Positions 18,910-28,066 of a DNA stretch of 49,580 nt are shown here, piece after piece. Both the position numbers and the translations under genes were made by a program. Under the pieces are notes generated by a model. That model was not told the origin of the DNA, ran no database searches, and saw nothing but the letters and a program-made list of their open reading frames with translations. Source of the stretch: Trichodesmium erythraeum GBRTRLIN201 (GTDB lineage Bacteria; Cyanobacteriota; Cyanobacteriia; Cyanobacteriales; Microcoleaceae); the NCBI GenBank assembly GCA_018457135.1, contig JAGGDU010000211.1:1-49580 (forward strand), read 5' to 3'. The stretch's first letter is position 1. Each line of letters starts with the position of its first letter.

Positions 18910-20103
18910 ATGTCCTTACCAATACAAACCAAGATGGCCATTGTAGGTGCGGGACCCCATGCCCTAACTTTGGTAACTCATCTGTTGCAAAAACGGAAAA
19001 AGTATCACCATAAAATAATAGTATTTGACCCCAGTGCCACTTGGATGAGTCAGTGGCGACAGCAGTTTGCAGCCCAAGAAATACCCCACTTGCGATCCCC
19101 CGCCGTTCACCATCCAGACCCAGATCCCTATTCCCTGCGTCGGTTTGCAGAAAATCGCCCAAACGAACTATTCCCCCCCTACGACTTACCTGGAACAAAA
19201 CTATTTCAAGAATTTTCCCAAGATGTAGTTAGTCGCTGGCAGTTAGAAGACAAAGTATACAAAGCATCAGTGACAAACATTGTTCCCATAACCTACCGAG
19301 GGAACCCTCAGTTTCGAGTTGAATTAGATGATGGCAACTCAACCATAGCTGGTCAAGTAATTATGGCCAATGGTGGGGGAAAACCTCAACTTCCAGAATG
19401 GGCGAAAAAAACTCCTACTCCCTATCCAAACCAATGCCTTTGTCACTCCCACCAAGTAGACCTGCGAGGCTTGCGACTCAGAGGTGAAAAAGTGCTAATT
19501 ATCGGTGGGGGCTTAACTAGCGGTCACTTAGCATTAGGAGCCTTAAAACGAGGCGCAAATGTAACCTTGATGGTCAGACGTCACCTCAAAGAGAAATTAT
19601 TTGATGCGGAACCCGGTTGGTTAGGTCCAAAATATTTAAAAGGTTTTAGCGCCGAAACTGACTGGCAAAAACGATGGCAGTTAATTCAAGAAGCACGAGA
19701 TGGCGGTTCTATGACACCAGCAGTAATGACTAAGTTACGCCGTTACCAACATCAAGATGAGTTATCTATTTTTGAGGAATGTCAAGTAATAAGTGCTGAG
19801 TTTGTCAGCGATCGCTGGCAATTAAAATGTGATGATGGAATGATGAGAGAATACCATCGTATCTGGTTAGCAACAGGTACAAAACTTGATGTTAGAAAAC
19901 AACCTATCTTAAAAGAAATTTTGCATACCCACCCACTAGAAATAGTGAATGGTTTACCAGTATTAGATGAATATTTGCGCTGGTCTGGTTGCGAACTATT
20001 TATTATGGGTGGGCTAGCTGCTTTGCAAGTAGGGCCTGTCGCCAGAAACCTATCGGGGGCAAGAATGGCAAGTGGCCGCATTGTATCAGCATTGAAAAGT
20101 TGA
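18910..20103 (+). CDS. FAD/NAD(P)-binding oxidoreductase
   Basis: 397 residues from the ATG at 18910; a TTG 15 bp earlier is possible but would place the FAD motif unusually deep. The FAD motif IVGAGPHALTL is at residues 11-21 and a second nucleotide motif IIGGGLTSG at about 197-205. RSPAVHHPDPDPYSLRRFA and the ATG-like WLATGTKLD near the end resemble the lysine/ornithine N-monooxygenase-like flavoprotein group. No transmembrane segment. It is the first gene behind the Fur/Zur palindrome and is followed 14 bp later by a P-loop gene, so a metal-starvation role is likely. The substrate is unknown; siderophore-type N-hydroxylation is only one option. Confidence 0.75.
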   Translation: MSLPIQTKMAIVGAGPHALTLVTHLLQKRKKYHHKIIVFDPSATWMSQWRQQFAAQEIPHLRSPAVHHPDPDPYSLRRFAENRPNELFPPYDLPGTKLFQEFSQDVVSRWQLEDKVYKASVTNIVPITYRGNPQFRVELDDGNSTIAGQVIMANGGGKPQLPEWAKKTPTPYPNQCLCHSHQVDLRGLRLRGEKVLIIGGGLTSGHLALGALKRGANVTLMVRRHLKEKLFDAEPGWLGPKYLKGFSAETDWQKRWQLIQEARDGGSMTPAVMTKLRRYQHQDELSIFEECQVISAEFVSDRWQLKCDDGMMREYHRIWLATGTKLDVRKQPILKEILHTHPLEIVNGLPVLDEYLRWSGCELFIMGGLAALQVGPVARNLSGARMASGRIVSALKS

Positions 20104-20117
20104 GCTATGGAAGAAAA

Positions 20118-20891
20118 ATGTCAAAACCTATAATTACTGTAGTAGCTGGCCCACCGGGTGTCGGCAAAACAAGTTTTATTCGAAAACAAATCCCTAAAGC
20201 TAATTCCGCTGTCTATTTTAGCCCTGGTACCGGCAATGTTCCCATTGACCAAACCTGTCTGGCTACAGAATTTCCCCATCTAAAAATTATTTCTGATGCT
20301 CAAGAGTCACAGCTCATAGAATATCTTGCTAATGGTGCAGTTGCTTTTGTCGAATTAGGATTTTATTTAGAATTAGATGCAATGTCATCACTGCTTGATA
20401 CTATTCCTAGCAGTCGTATTGCCATTATCCCACCAGGAACAAAAAATAGTGAATGGCATCAGTGGGCAAACGAAACTGTAGAAGGGTTGGCTATTGAGAG
20501 CAATACTAATAACTGTCAGATCTGGCGATCGCCTACCCAGGGTCAAGTAATTGATCCGGCCAGTGTAGATATTTTTTGGTATGAAGAATTAACCGCAGGT
20601 GCTTATGGTAAAATAATTCGTGCTAAAGCAATTTTTGATATTGCTGATGGACGTGCTTTTTACTTTGATTTTGTACTAGGAAAAGAGACAGAATATCAAG
20701 AATTAAATTTACCAAGGTGGCTAAAAGGTAGACCAGAACGTTTTAGTGGAATTGAAGTTTTTGGTCATAACTTAAATCAAAAAGCTTTGGCGGAAAGTTT
20801 ACAAGATTGTTGTTTGCCTGATGCAACAATTTTAGCTTATCAACAACAAGTGAAAGAAACATTAGGAATTACAGAGGAAGAATTAGTATGA
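20118..20891 (+). CDS. Divergent G3E-type P-loop GTPase
   Basis: 257 residues starting at ATG 20118, with GGAAG as ribosome binding site. Walker A is GPPGVGKT (11-18). The C-terminal part, KIIRAKAIFDIADGRAFYFD and GIEVFGHNLNQKALAESL, follows the strand pattern of the COG0523 C-terminal domain in the intact cobW at 12945. However, the GCICC metal motif and the NKxD guanine motif are both missing. It is therefore a degenerate or specialised relative, perhaps nucleotide-binding without the usual chaperone chemistry. Its end overlaps the next start by 4 bp (ATGA), so translation is coupled. Confidence 0.65.
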   Translation: MSKPIITVVAGPPGVGKTSFIRKQIPKANSAVYFSPGTGNVPIDQTCLATEFPHLKIISDAQESQLIEYLANGAVAFVELGFYLELDAMSSLLDTIPSSRIAIIPPGTKNSEWHQWANETVEGLAIESNTNNCQIWRSPTQGQVIDPASVDIFWYEELTAGAYGKIIRAKAIFDIADGRAFYFDFVLGKETEYQELNLPRWLKGRPERFSGIEVFGHNLNQKALAESLQDCCLPDATILAYQQQVKETLGITEEELV

Positions 20892-21703
20892 AAATTGCAG
20901 TTATGTCTTGCATTCATGGTAACTATGAAGCTTTAAATTCTGTATTAATAGATATAGAAAAACAGAAAGCAGAGAAAATTTTCTGTCTGGGAGATTTGGT
21001 CGGTTATGGTCCCCATCCTAATGCGGTTGTCGAGCAAATTCGCAGTTTAGATATTCCCACAGTTTTAGGTTGTTGGGATGAGGATATTGTGGAGGGATTA
21101 AATTCTTGTGAATGTAGTTATCCTTCTTTATTAGCAGAGAAACGTGGCAAGTTAGCCCACGAATGGACTAATCAAGAAATTCACCCAGAAACTCGAGAAT
21201 ATTTAGGGTCTTTACCTCATAGTTTGAAAGAGGAAAATATGTGTTTTGTTCATGGTAGTCCTCATAGTAACCATGAATATTTATTACCAGATTTATATGG
21301 ATTTTTAGCAGTTGAAAGGGTAGTTAGTAGTGGTGCTGATGTGTTGTTTTGCGGTCATACTCATGTGCCTTATGTTCGTACTCTTGATGCTAGTCAACTA
21401 TCAGTTAAAGTTAGTAGTTTTGGGAGGGAAAATTTAGAGTCAAATACTTGTATTGCTCCTATGAAAAAAATTGTTAATGTTGGCTCTGTAGGAGAACCTC
21501 GCCATGGCAGACCGAATGCTACTTATGTTATTTATGATAATGAAACAGGGGAAGTAAATATTCGAGAGATTCCCTATGATTATCAACTTACTTGTGAAGC
21601 TATAGTTAATAAGGGGTTGCCAGAAATTTTTGCTTGGCGTTTGGCAAAGGGTTTAGAATATGCTGAAAAAGCTGATGATCCTACTCATATTTGTGAGAGA
21701 TAA
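20888..21703 (+). CDS. Metallophosphoesterase, YfcE/MJ0936-like
   Basis: 271 residues of calcineurin-like phosphoesterase fold. The five motifs can be read: MSCIHGN (normally S-D-x-H, here Cys8 for Asp, His10 kept), LGDLVGYGP (Asp36), GCWDED (61-66, in place of GNHD), VHGS (His122) and FCGHTH (His157, His159). The loss of the first Asp and of the Asn suggests altered metal preference. It could cleave phosphodiesters or phosphomonoesters, but the substrate is unknown. It overlaps the P-loop gene by 4 bp and is third in the putative Fur/Zur-controlled operon. A more eroded paralogue lies at 22703. Confidence 0.85.
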   Translation: MKIAVMSCIHGNYEALNSVLIDIEKQKAEKIFCLGDLVGYGPHPNAVVEQIRSLDIPTVLGCWDEDIVEGLNSCECSYPSLLAEKRGKLAHEWTNQEIHPETREYLGSLPHSLKEENMCFVHGSPHSNHEYLLPDLYGFLAVERVVSSGADVLFCGHTHVPYVRTLDASQLSVKVSSFGRENLESNTCIAPMKKIVNVGSVGEPRHGRPNATYVIYDNETGEVNIREIPYDYQLTCEAIVNKGLPEIFAWRLAKGLEYAEKADDPTHICER

Positions 21704-22185
21704 TTAATTAGGAGTTGGTTGTTGACTTGTAATTATTACAAGTTTTGAGTTGAAAGTGCTATCTATTTTAGATTATGAAAAAAAAGATGCTAATTTAACT
21801 TGAGAGTTTGGAAAGCAAAGCCCCAAAAACAATTTATAAATTATCTGAAGATAAAATTCTAGGAAATTCAGGCAAAGATAGTTACAGTCCACTTACTAAC
21901 TAAAACTTATATTTCAATACGGTTCACTTAAGGATTTTTTTGGCATTTTTGTAGTTGGAAAATTCTATATAATCATTCCATCTCTTATGAGTTTTCGTTT
22001 TAACTAAACTGTATTGAGCTTTAGTGTATCTCAAGAGCAAATATTATGATAGATTTTAATGCCTGATGCCTTTCTGATGCAAAATTTCTATTTTTAGGAA
22101 ACAGGATACTAATCAAAATTAGTCGTCATTAAGAAAAGCTTATAATGATAGAAAAATGGCAAAGTTGATACTTAGTATTTGATAT
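21704..22185. other. Intergenic region with MITE copy B
   Basis: No gene. The inverted-repeat element at 21915-22016 is the only recognised feature. Confidence 0.6.
21915..22016. mobile_element. MITE-like inverted-repeat element, copy B
   Basis: 102 bp with ends CAATACGGTTCACTTA and TAACTAAACTGTATTG as inverted repeats, a T-tract after the left end and an internal CTCTTATGAG palindrome. Same family as 9287 and 22491. Confidence 0.75.
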
Positions 22186-22187
22186 TT

Positions 22188-22485
22188 GATCAATGGCGAT
22201 CTACCAGTTTATGGGTTCGATCCAACTACATTTAATTATGATTTTAATTGGGTAGCTGAAACTCATTGTTTAGAACATAATGTCAGAGCAACTGAAGAAC
22301 ACAACTTTGTTCTAGATGGCATTCCGATAAATATTAAGAAAGGCACAAAATTTCATCTATTAAGTTATTATAAATATCCCGTAGGTTATTTTAAAAATCA
22401 GGCTATAAAAGGAGGATTAAAACCCATAGATTATTTTATTGATGAAAATCAACCCATGGTTATTCATGTTTTAGGAGTTAGTTAG
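22188..22485 (+). pseudogene. C-terminal fragment of a methyltransferase (EgtD-like?)
   Basis: About 98 codons open to TAG 22483, but no plausible start and no SAM-binding part upstream; the frame begins abruptly at GDLPVYGFDPTTFNYDFNWV. The tail, INIKKGTKFHLLSYYKYP followed by a Gly-rich turn, YFIDEN and VIHVLGV, resembles the C-terminal lobe of histidine N-alpha-methyltransferase (EgtD-like) proteins. That identification is tentative. It is bracketed by two copies of the same MITE-like element at 21915 and 22491, which may explain the truncation. It lies inside the metal-related gene group. Confidence 0.45.
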
Positions 22486-22490
22486 AATAA

Positions 22491-22592
22491 CGATAAGGTT
22501 AAGTTAAGAATTTTTTTGACATTTCGGTAATCTGAATATTTACTCTTATGGTATGAAATCATAAGAGTTTGAATCTTATCTGAACCGTATTG
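22491..22592. mobile_element. MITE-like inverted-repeat element, copy C
   Basis: 102 bp between CGATAAGGTTAAGTTAAG and CTTATCTGAACCGTATTG. Internal CTCTTATG and CATAAGAG form a perfect hairpin. Located 5 bp after the methyltransferase fragment. Confidence 0.75.
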
Positions 22593-22702
22593 ACTTATAA
22601 CCAAGCAAAGCAATATTTTTTGAAACAAGTATTATTGTTTTATGGCTGATAAAAACTAATTAATGTCACTTTATCTAATCTAAAAAAAAAGCAAAAAATT
22701 AT

Positions 22703-23434
22703 ATGAGTTACTGGGCAATTTTAACTAAGATAGAAGGAAATATAACAGCTTATGATGCTGTAATAGCTGATATAAAAAAGCAGAAGTATTTGGTAGAAGA
22801 CTTATATATTTTGGGGGATATTGTCGGGCTAAATATAGATTGCAAAAAATTAGTAGAGCGAGTACGTTATCCAAAACAAAACGAACTTAAACCCAAAGTA
22901 TGTATGGGATGGTGGGAAGAACAATGTTTAATTTTACATGGATTAACTACCACAGCCGAACCAACAGAATTAATAGCAGAATATGGTATGAATACTGTGA
23001 AAATATTATGGGACAATGTGGATAGAGAAACAGTAGAATGGTTAAGAAGTTTGCCCTTTGGTTTTTCTGAACTTGACTGTTTATTAATTCATGGTAGCAC
23101 TCTGGGGGTCAGCGATAAATTGACTCCCGATACTCCACCGATACAAATGTTAGATAGATTAATGCGTTTTGGCGTTAATAATTTATTTTGTGGTCGCTCC
23201 GGTTTAGCTTTTAAATATCAGTTGGAAAATGGTTCGGTGAGTAGTGGAGTGACAAAGTTGGGAGCTGAAGTTGGTGCTATTGAGACAACATCATCTACTC
23301 AAACTTTGACGACACCCTATCAGGTTATAGGGGTAGGTAATGTGGGAAGTTTGCCGGGAAATGCTACTTATACTCTTTATAACCCTAATACTAATGAGGT
23401 TTCCTTTAGAAGCGTAACTTATAAAAATACATAG
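22703..23434 (+). CDS. Metallophosphoesterase-fold protein without metal ligands
   Basis: 243 residues, a paralogue of the 20888 protein with the same order of blocks. Ligands are mostly gone: SCIHGN has become TKIEGN (8-13), GNHD-type GCWDED has become GWWEEQ (69-74), and GHTH has become GRSG (164-167). Asp39 in LGDIVG and His130 in IHGS remain. The frame is intact over its full length and ends with VGVGNVGSLPGNATYTLYNP, equal to the VGSVGEPRHGRPNATYVIYD end of the paralogue. This suggests a retained pseudo-enzyme, perhaps a regulator or binding partner of the active copy, rather than a pseudogene. Start ATG 22703; MITE copy C lies in its upstream region. Confidence 0.7.
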   Translation: MSYWAILTKIEGNITAYDAVIADIKKQKYLVEDLYILGDIVGLNIDCKKLVERVRYPKQNELKPKVCMGWWEEQCLILHGLTTTAEPTELIAEYGMNTVKILWDNVDRETVEWLRSLPFGFSELDCLLIHGSTLGVSDKLTPDTPPIQMLDRLMRFGVNNLFCGRSGLAFKYQLENGSVSSGVTKLGAEVGAIETTSSTQTLTTPYQVIGVGNVGSLPGNATYTLYNPNTNEVSFRSVTYKNT

Positions 23435-23693
23435 CTTATTTAGTTGAAAAAAAAGTTAATTTTTTCCCAAAAAATGAGGAATTAGCCTTATATATTTTTT
23501 CATTAATTTTATCGCCATTGTCTGATAAAAATGCTGATTTTTTGTAGCTATGAGCAATCGCAAAACATGTACTTTTTTCTACTCATAAACACTAAAGCTT
23601 TTATCTATAAATGATTTCATAGTTAATCAGCAGAGCAATAATTATATGATCCTACTTAATTTGAGATCGGATGGAGATTATCCCTTATCTCTA
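23435..23693. other. Spacer before the hemB promoter
   Basis: About 260 bp, AT-rich, without a recognised gene or terminator. Confidence 0.5.
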
Positions 23694-23728
23694 TTGACTA
23701 GATGTGAATTTTTGATTATGATTAATCA
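23694..23728 (+). promoter_or_regulatory. Promoter with Zur-like operator, upstream of hemB
   Basis: TTGACT (23694-23699), 17 bp and TATGAT (23717-23722), with TGATTATGATTAATCA (23713-23728) over the -10, a palindrome with 6 bp arms. The upstream ATCTCTATTGACTAGATGT and the TTTGATTATGAT block are identical to those of the cobW promoter at 12669. Confidence 0.7.
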
Positions 23729-23744
23729 CTATCAAAATTATTAG

Positions 23745-24761
<1,017 letters not shown>

Positions 24762-24773
24762 GAAGAAATTCTA

Positions 24774-25731
24774 ATGACCAAAAAAGAAATAGGAGAATTC
24801 CTTCAAGAGGGAATACCTGTTAGTATTATTATTGGTTTTCTTGGTAGTGGGAAAACAATATGACTCAATCATATTGTTCAAAATAAATAAGATTTAAGGG
24901 TTGCTGTTTTCGTCAATAAGTTTGGAGATATTGATATAGACAGTCAACTTCTGATATCTATTGAAGAGGATATGGTTTAGCTCAATAATGGTTGTATTTG
25001 CTTTAGTCTAAATCATGGTTTAGTAGAAGCGGTTTATTGAGTATTAGCTTTAGGTATAGATAAAAAGATTGATTATTTAGTAATAGAAACTACGGGAATA
25101 GCTGACCTCTTTCCAATTATTTTGACATTTTTGGAGACAGATTTGAGAGAATTAAATAGAATAAATTCGATTTTGACTGTGGTGGATGCTGAAACTTTTT
25201 TTCCCAATTATTTTGACAGTGAAGCGGCTTTAAAATAGATTGCTTTTGCCGACTTGTTTTCCTGAATAAAACTGACTTATTTTCTGCAAAAAGACTAGGG
25301 GAGTTAGAGTCAAATATTAAATTGATAAAAGAGAAAGCAAAGATATTGCAGACTGAGTATAGTCAACTGCTATTACCCTAAATTTTAGATGTAGGTTTGA
25401 TACCTGTGTCGGAATATATTCAGTCTCAAAAATATCAGTCTGAGCATTTAGAAAATGATGGATTTATTGCTGTATCTTTTGAGAGCGATCGCCCCATAAA
25501 TGTATTTAAGTTTGAAAAGTTTCTCTAACATATTTGGGGTGATTTATTCCGAGCAAAAGGTATTCTTTGGTTAGATGATATTGAGTTTAGACATATCTTT
25601 CAAATTAGTGACAAAACTAGACATTAGAAGCAGATGAAACTTGTTTAAAACCTAACAAAAATCAGTTAGTATTTATTAGTTTTTATTTAGATAATAATCA
25701 AATTTGGGATGGATTAAATGAATGTTTATAG
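24774..25731 (+). pseudogene. Dead cobW (COG0523 GTPase) downstream of hemB
   Basis: Begins at ATG 24774 with a good GGAAG site 12 bp after hemB. The frame aligns along its length with the intact cobW at 12945: IIGFLGSGKT, FGDIDIDSQLL, NNGCICF (metal Cys lost), ETTGIADLFPI, FDSEAAL, FRAKGILWL. It is broken by at least eight in-frame stops and a frameshift near 25250. Several stops fall where the paralogue has Gln (NKQDL, VYQVL, KQIA). It was probably co-transcribed with hemB before decay. Confidence 0.9.
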
Positions 25732-25824
25732 GTATTTAGCTATTCCGTCGAGTAGTCGCGCGCTCTACTGATAGGTCAGCGTCGAGTTGTTTTATACACA
25801 AATAAAATAGGATTGCTATAACAA

Positions 25825-27213
25825 CTATTCTAAAGTCGGTATAGAAAAGAGACTGAAGAAAATACCAGCTGTTATTGCAGCTCCTGCTAACCCAAGCAAA
25901 ACAGTAGATAAACCTAGAAAAGTTTCTGCCACTCCCACTAAAGCCAAAGGTAAACTCAGAGCAATATTAACTACATTATTCTGGAGACCAAATACTTTTC
26001 CCCGCATTTCTTCAGGAGTTTCAGCCTGAACAGTAGTTTGCATTGGCACTCCTACTACTGCACCAAACATTCCTAAAATACCAATTAACACCATAGCTGC
26101 CCAAAACTCTTGGTTAAATATAGATAAACCAACTAAAGAAACTGCCATTCCCATAGACCCTATCAAACTAAGTTGGAAATGAGATAACCAATGTCCAAGT
26201 TGACCTACTATTCCAGCACCAATACCCAAACCCACTCCAGCAGCAGCTAATAATAACCCAAATTCTTCAGCTTCCATACCAGGAATAATTTCTGCCAAAC
26301 GTACTGCCAAGACCGCCAAAGCTGCAAAAATCGAAAATAAAATAATTTGCTGAATAATGGCATTACGAACTCGATGATGATTTTTCAGGTAACGCAAGCC
26401 ATCTCGCAAGTCTTCCAGAATATGGGTTTTTTCCTTTTCTGTCCTGTCTTTCTTTTCCCCAGTTTTGAGTAAAATTAATAGTAAACCAGCGATCGCGTAA
26501 CTTCCCCCTACCACAAATTCTTTACCGAAAGCTTTCCCAAAACTAATTTGGGCAAATATTTTATCTGCAAATTCTAACAAAGGGTCTCCCATTGCAAAGC
26601 CAATAATTACAGAAGCCATCATTGTAGTAGTGTAAAGGGAATTTGCCGAAAGTAGATATGGCTTTTCCACAATTAGAGGAATAACTGCTTGTTCCGCAGG
26701 GGCAAAAAATTGAGTCAGAGTAGAAACCAAAAAAGTTAATAGTAACATTAGGCAAAATCCCAAAGGTAAATTACCTAGATTAAAATCATTAGATAGCCAC
26801 AATATCATTGGTAAGATCAGAACCAAACCACCTCTGACAATATTTGTCACAACTAAAACAGCTTTTTTTGGCCACCTATCCACATAGATACCAGCTGCAG
26901 CTCCAAATAATACTGCGGGAATAGTAAAAGCAATCATAATTGCTGAGACCCACCCACTTATAGTTTGGTCTGTTGCTTGGAATTGATTAGCAATAATAGT
27001 AATCATTAATACCAGGTAAACTTTGTCTGCCAGTTGAGAAAATACTTGACCGCCCCAGAGGATTAAGAATTTACTATTTTTCAGAACTGGTAAAAACCCA
27101 CGTTCGGGTTCTTTAACTGATAATAATGCTGGAGAAATAGGTTCTGTATTAGATGAGTTTTCTTTTTTAAGTTGTTTTGGTTTATTTGTTAAATCTGAAT
27201 CAGATAGTTGCAT
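25825..27213 (-). CDS. Major facilitator superfamily transporter
   Basis: 462 residues with about 12 hydrophobic segments and a hydrophilic N-terminal tail of about 45 residues. Inner-membrane secondary transporter: AGIYVDRWPKKAVLVVTN between helices 2 and 3 is the MFS A-motif region, and a charged central loop GEKKDRTEKEKTHILEDLRD separates the halves. It resembles the multidrug-efflux/TMEM-like MFS3 group in cyanobacteria; the substrate cannot be predicted. Its ATG lies 14 bp inside the 3' end of recO, so the two are translationally coupled, an arrangement that need not imply a shared function. Confidence 0.85.
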   Translation of the reverse strand: MQLSDSDLTNKPKQLKKENSSNTEPISPALLSVKEPERGFLPVLKNSKFLILWGGQVFSQLADKVYLVLMITIIANQFQATDQTISGWVSAIMIAFTIPAVLFGAAAGIYVDRWPKKAVLVVTNIVRGGLVLILPMILWLSNDFNLGNLPLGFCLMLLLTFLVSTLTQFFAPAEQAVIPLIVEKPYLLSANSLYTTTMMASVIIGFAMGDPLLEFADKIFAQISFGKAFGKEFVVGGSYAIAGLLLILLKTGEKKDRTEKEKTHILEDLRDGLRYLKNHHRVRNAIIQQIILFSIFAALAVLAVRLAEIIPGMEAEEFGLLLAAAGVGLGIGAGIVGQLGHWLSHFQLSLIGSMGMAVSLVGLSIFNQEFWAAMVLIGILGMFGAVVGVPMQTTVQAETPEEMRGKVFGLQNNVVNIALSLPLALVGVAETFLGLSTVLLGLAGAAITAGIFFSLFSIPTLE

Positions 27214-28066
27214 TGTTTATTAAAGGAGATATGGATTTTAAATAAGTATCAATCAATTCTGCAGAGCGAATAGAATAACCTAAATGATACTGGGTATATT
27301 TTCTTAAAAGTTGTTCCACTTTTACCCAATCTTGATAAGAAGTAAGTTTAACTATAGTCTGAAGTTGAGGTTGTGGTAGCTGCTGAAGTAGTGAAAGTTG
27401 ATTAGCATTAATGAGAGTGTTAATTTTGGTACTTAAGTAATAGTCTGACAAATCTTTACAGAAAGATTGTACAACAGAAGTCTCATCAACTTTAATAATT
27501 CCTCCTGCATCTATACTGAATCCGACTTGCCATTTAGAATTATTAAAATCTGGCTGTAATTCATTTCCTGTAGCACAACACTGATGGACTTGGGGTGCTA
27601 TTCCCTCTATGGCGAGTAAATGATAGATACCATGAGCTAAAAATGCTATGAGTTGGGTTGACCAGAGTCTGTCAGTTTTATGTTGTAGTTGTTCTATACG
27701 TTCCAAGTGTTCGTTTAGTAGATGGAAAAGTTCAGTTTGAGGATTTTCCTTCAGAGCTATTTGTTGAACTAATTCTGCTAAATATTGACCTGCCGCTAGT
27801 TTTCCCAGGTTTTGACTAAGGCCAGTGTAAGAGGTTATGGTTTCTGCTTGGTTAATTCTGTCAAGCGATCGCCCTTTAGATATTAATAATTGATTTACTA
27901 CAAATAGTTCACCTCTACCCCCCAGTTTAGATTTTTGTTTCCTCACTCCGGGAGCTACTACTCGAATCAAGCCATATTCTGGAGTTAAGATAGTTAATAA
28001 ACGGTCTGATTCTCCTAAAGCCATAGCTTTGAGGTTTATTCCTGTTGCTTTATAGAGTTTGGCCAT
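27200..28066 (-). CDS. recO: DNA repair protein RecO
   Basis: 288 residues. RecO helps RecR load RecA on SSB-coated DNA and anneals strands in RecF-pathway repair. The N-terminal OB-fold shows YKATGINLKAMALGESDRLL, LTPEYGLIRVVAPGVRKQKS and GGRGELF; the helical domain includes QYLAELVQQIAL. A single CC pair (HQCCATG) stands where some family members have a zinc-finger Cys cluster; the second Cys pair is not obvious. The downstream MFS gene overlaps its last codons. The ATG at 28066 is the natural family start (MAKLYKATG). Confidence 0.93.
   Translation of the reverse strand: MAKLYKATGINLKAMALGESDRLLTILTPEYGLIRVVAPGVRKQKSKLGGRGELFVVNQLLISKGRSLDRINQAETITSYTGLSQNLGKLAAGQYLAELVQQIALKENPQTELFHLLNEHLERIEQLQHKTDRLWSTQLIAFLAHGIYHLLAIEGIAPQVHQCCATGNELQPDFNNSKWQVGFSIDAGGIIKVDETSVVQSFCKDLSDYYLSTKINTLINANQLSLLQQLPQPQLQTIVKLTSYQDWVKVEQLLRKYTQYHLGYSIRSAELIDTYLKSISPLINNATI

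Noticed and set aside
19989-20117. Extended start for the P-loop gene
   Set aside because: It would overlap the flavoprotein gene by more than 100 bp; ATG 20118 has a good ribosome binding site and directly precedes the P-loop.
22205-22225. GGGTTCGATCCAAC, another tRNA-like T arm
   Set aside because: It is within the methyltransferase fragment; no cloverleaf can be drawn around it.
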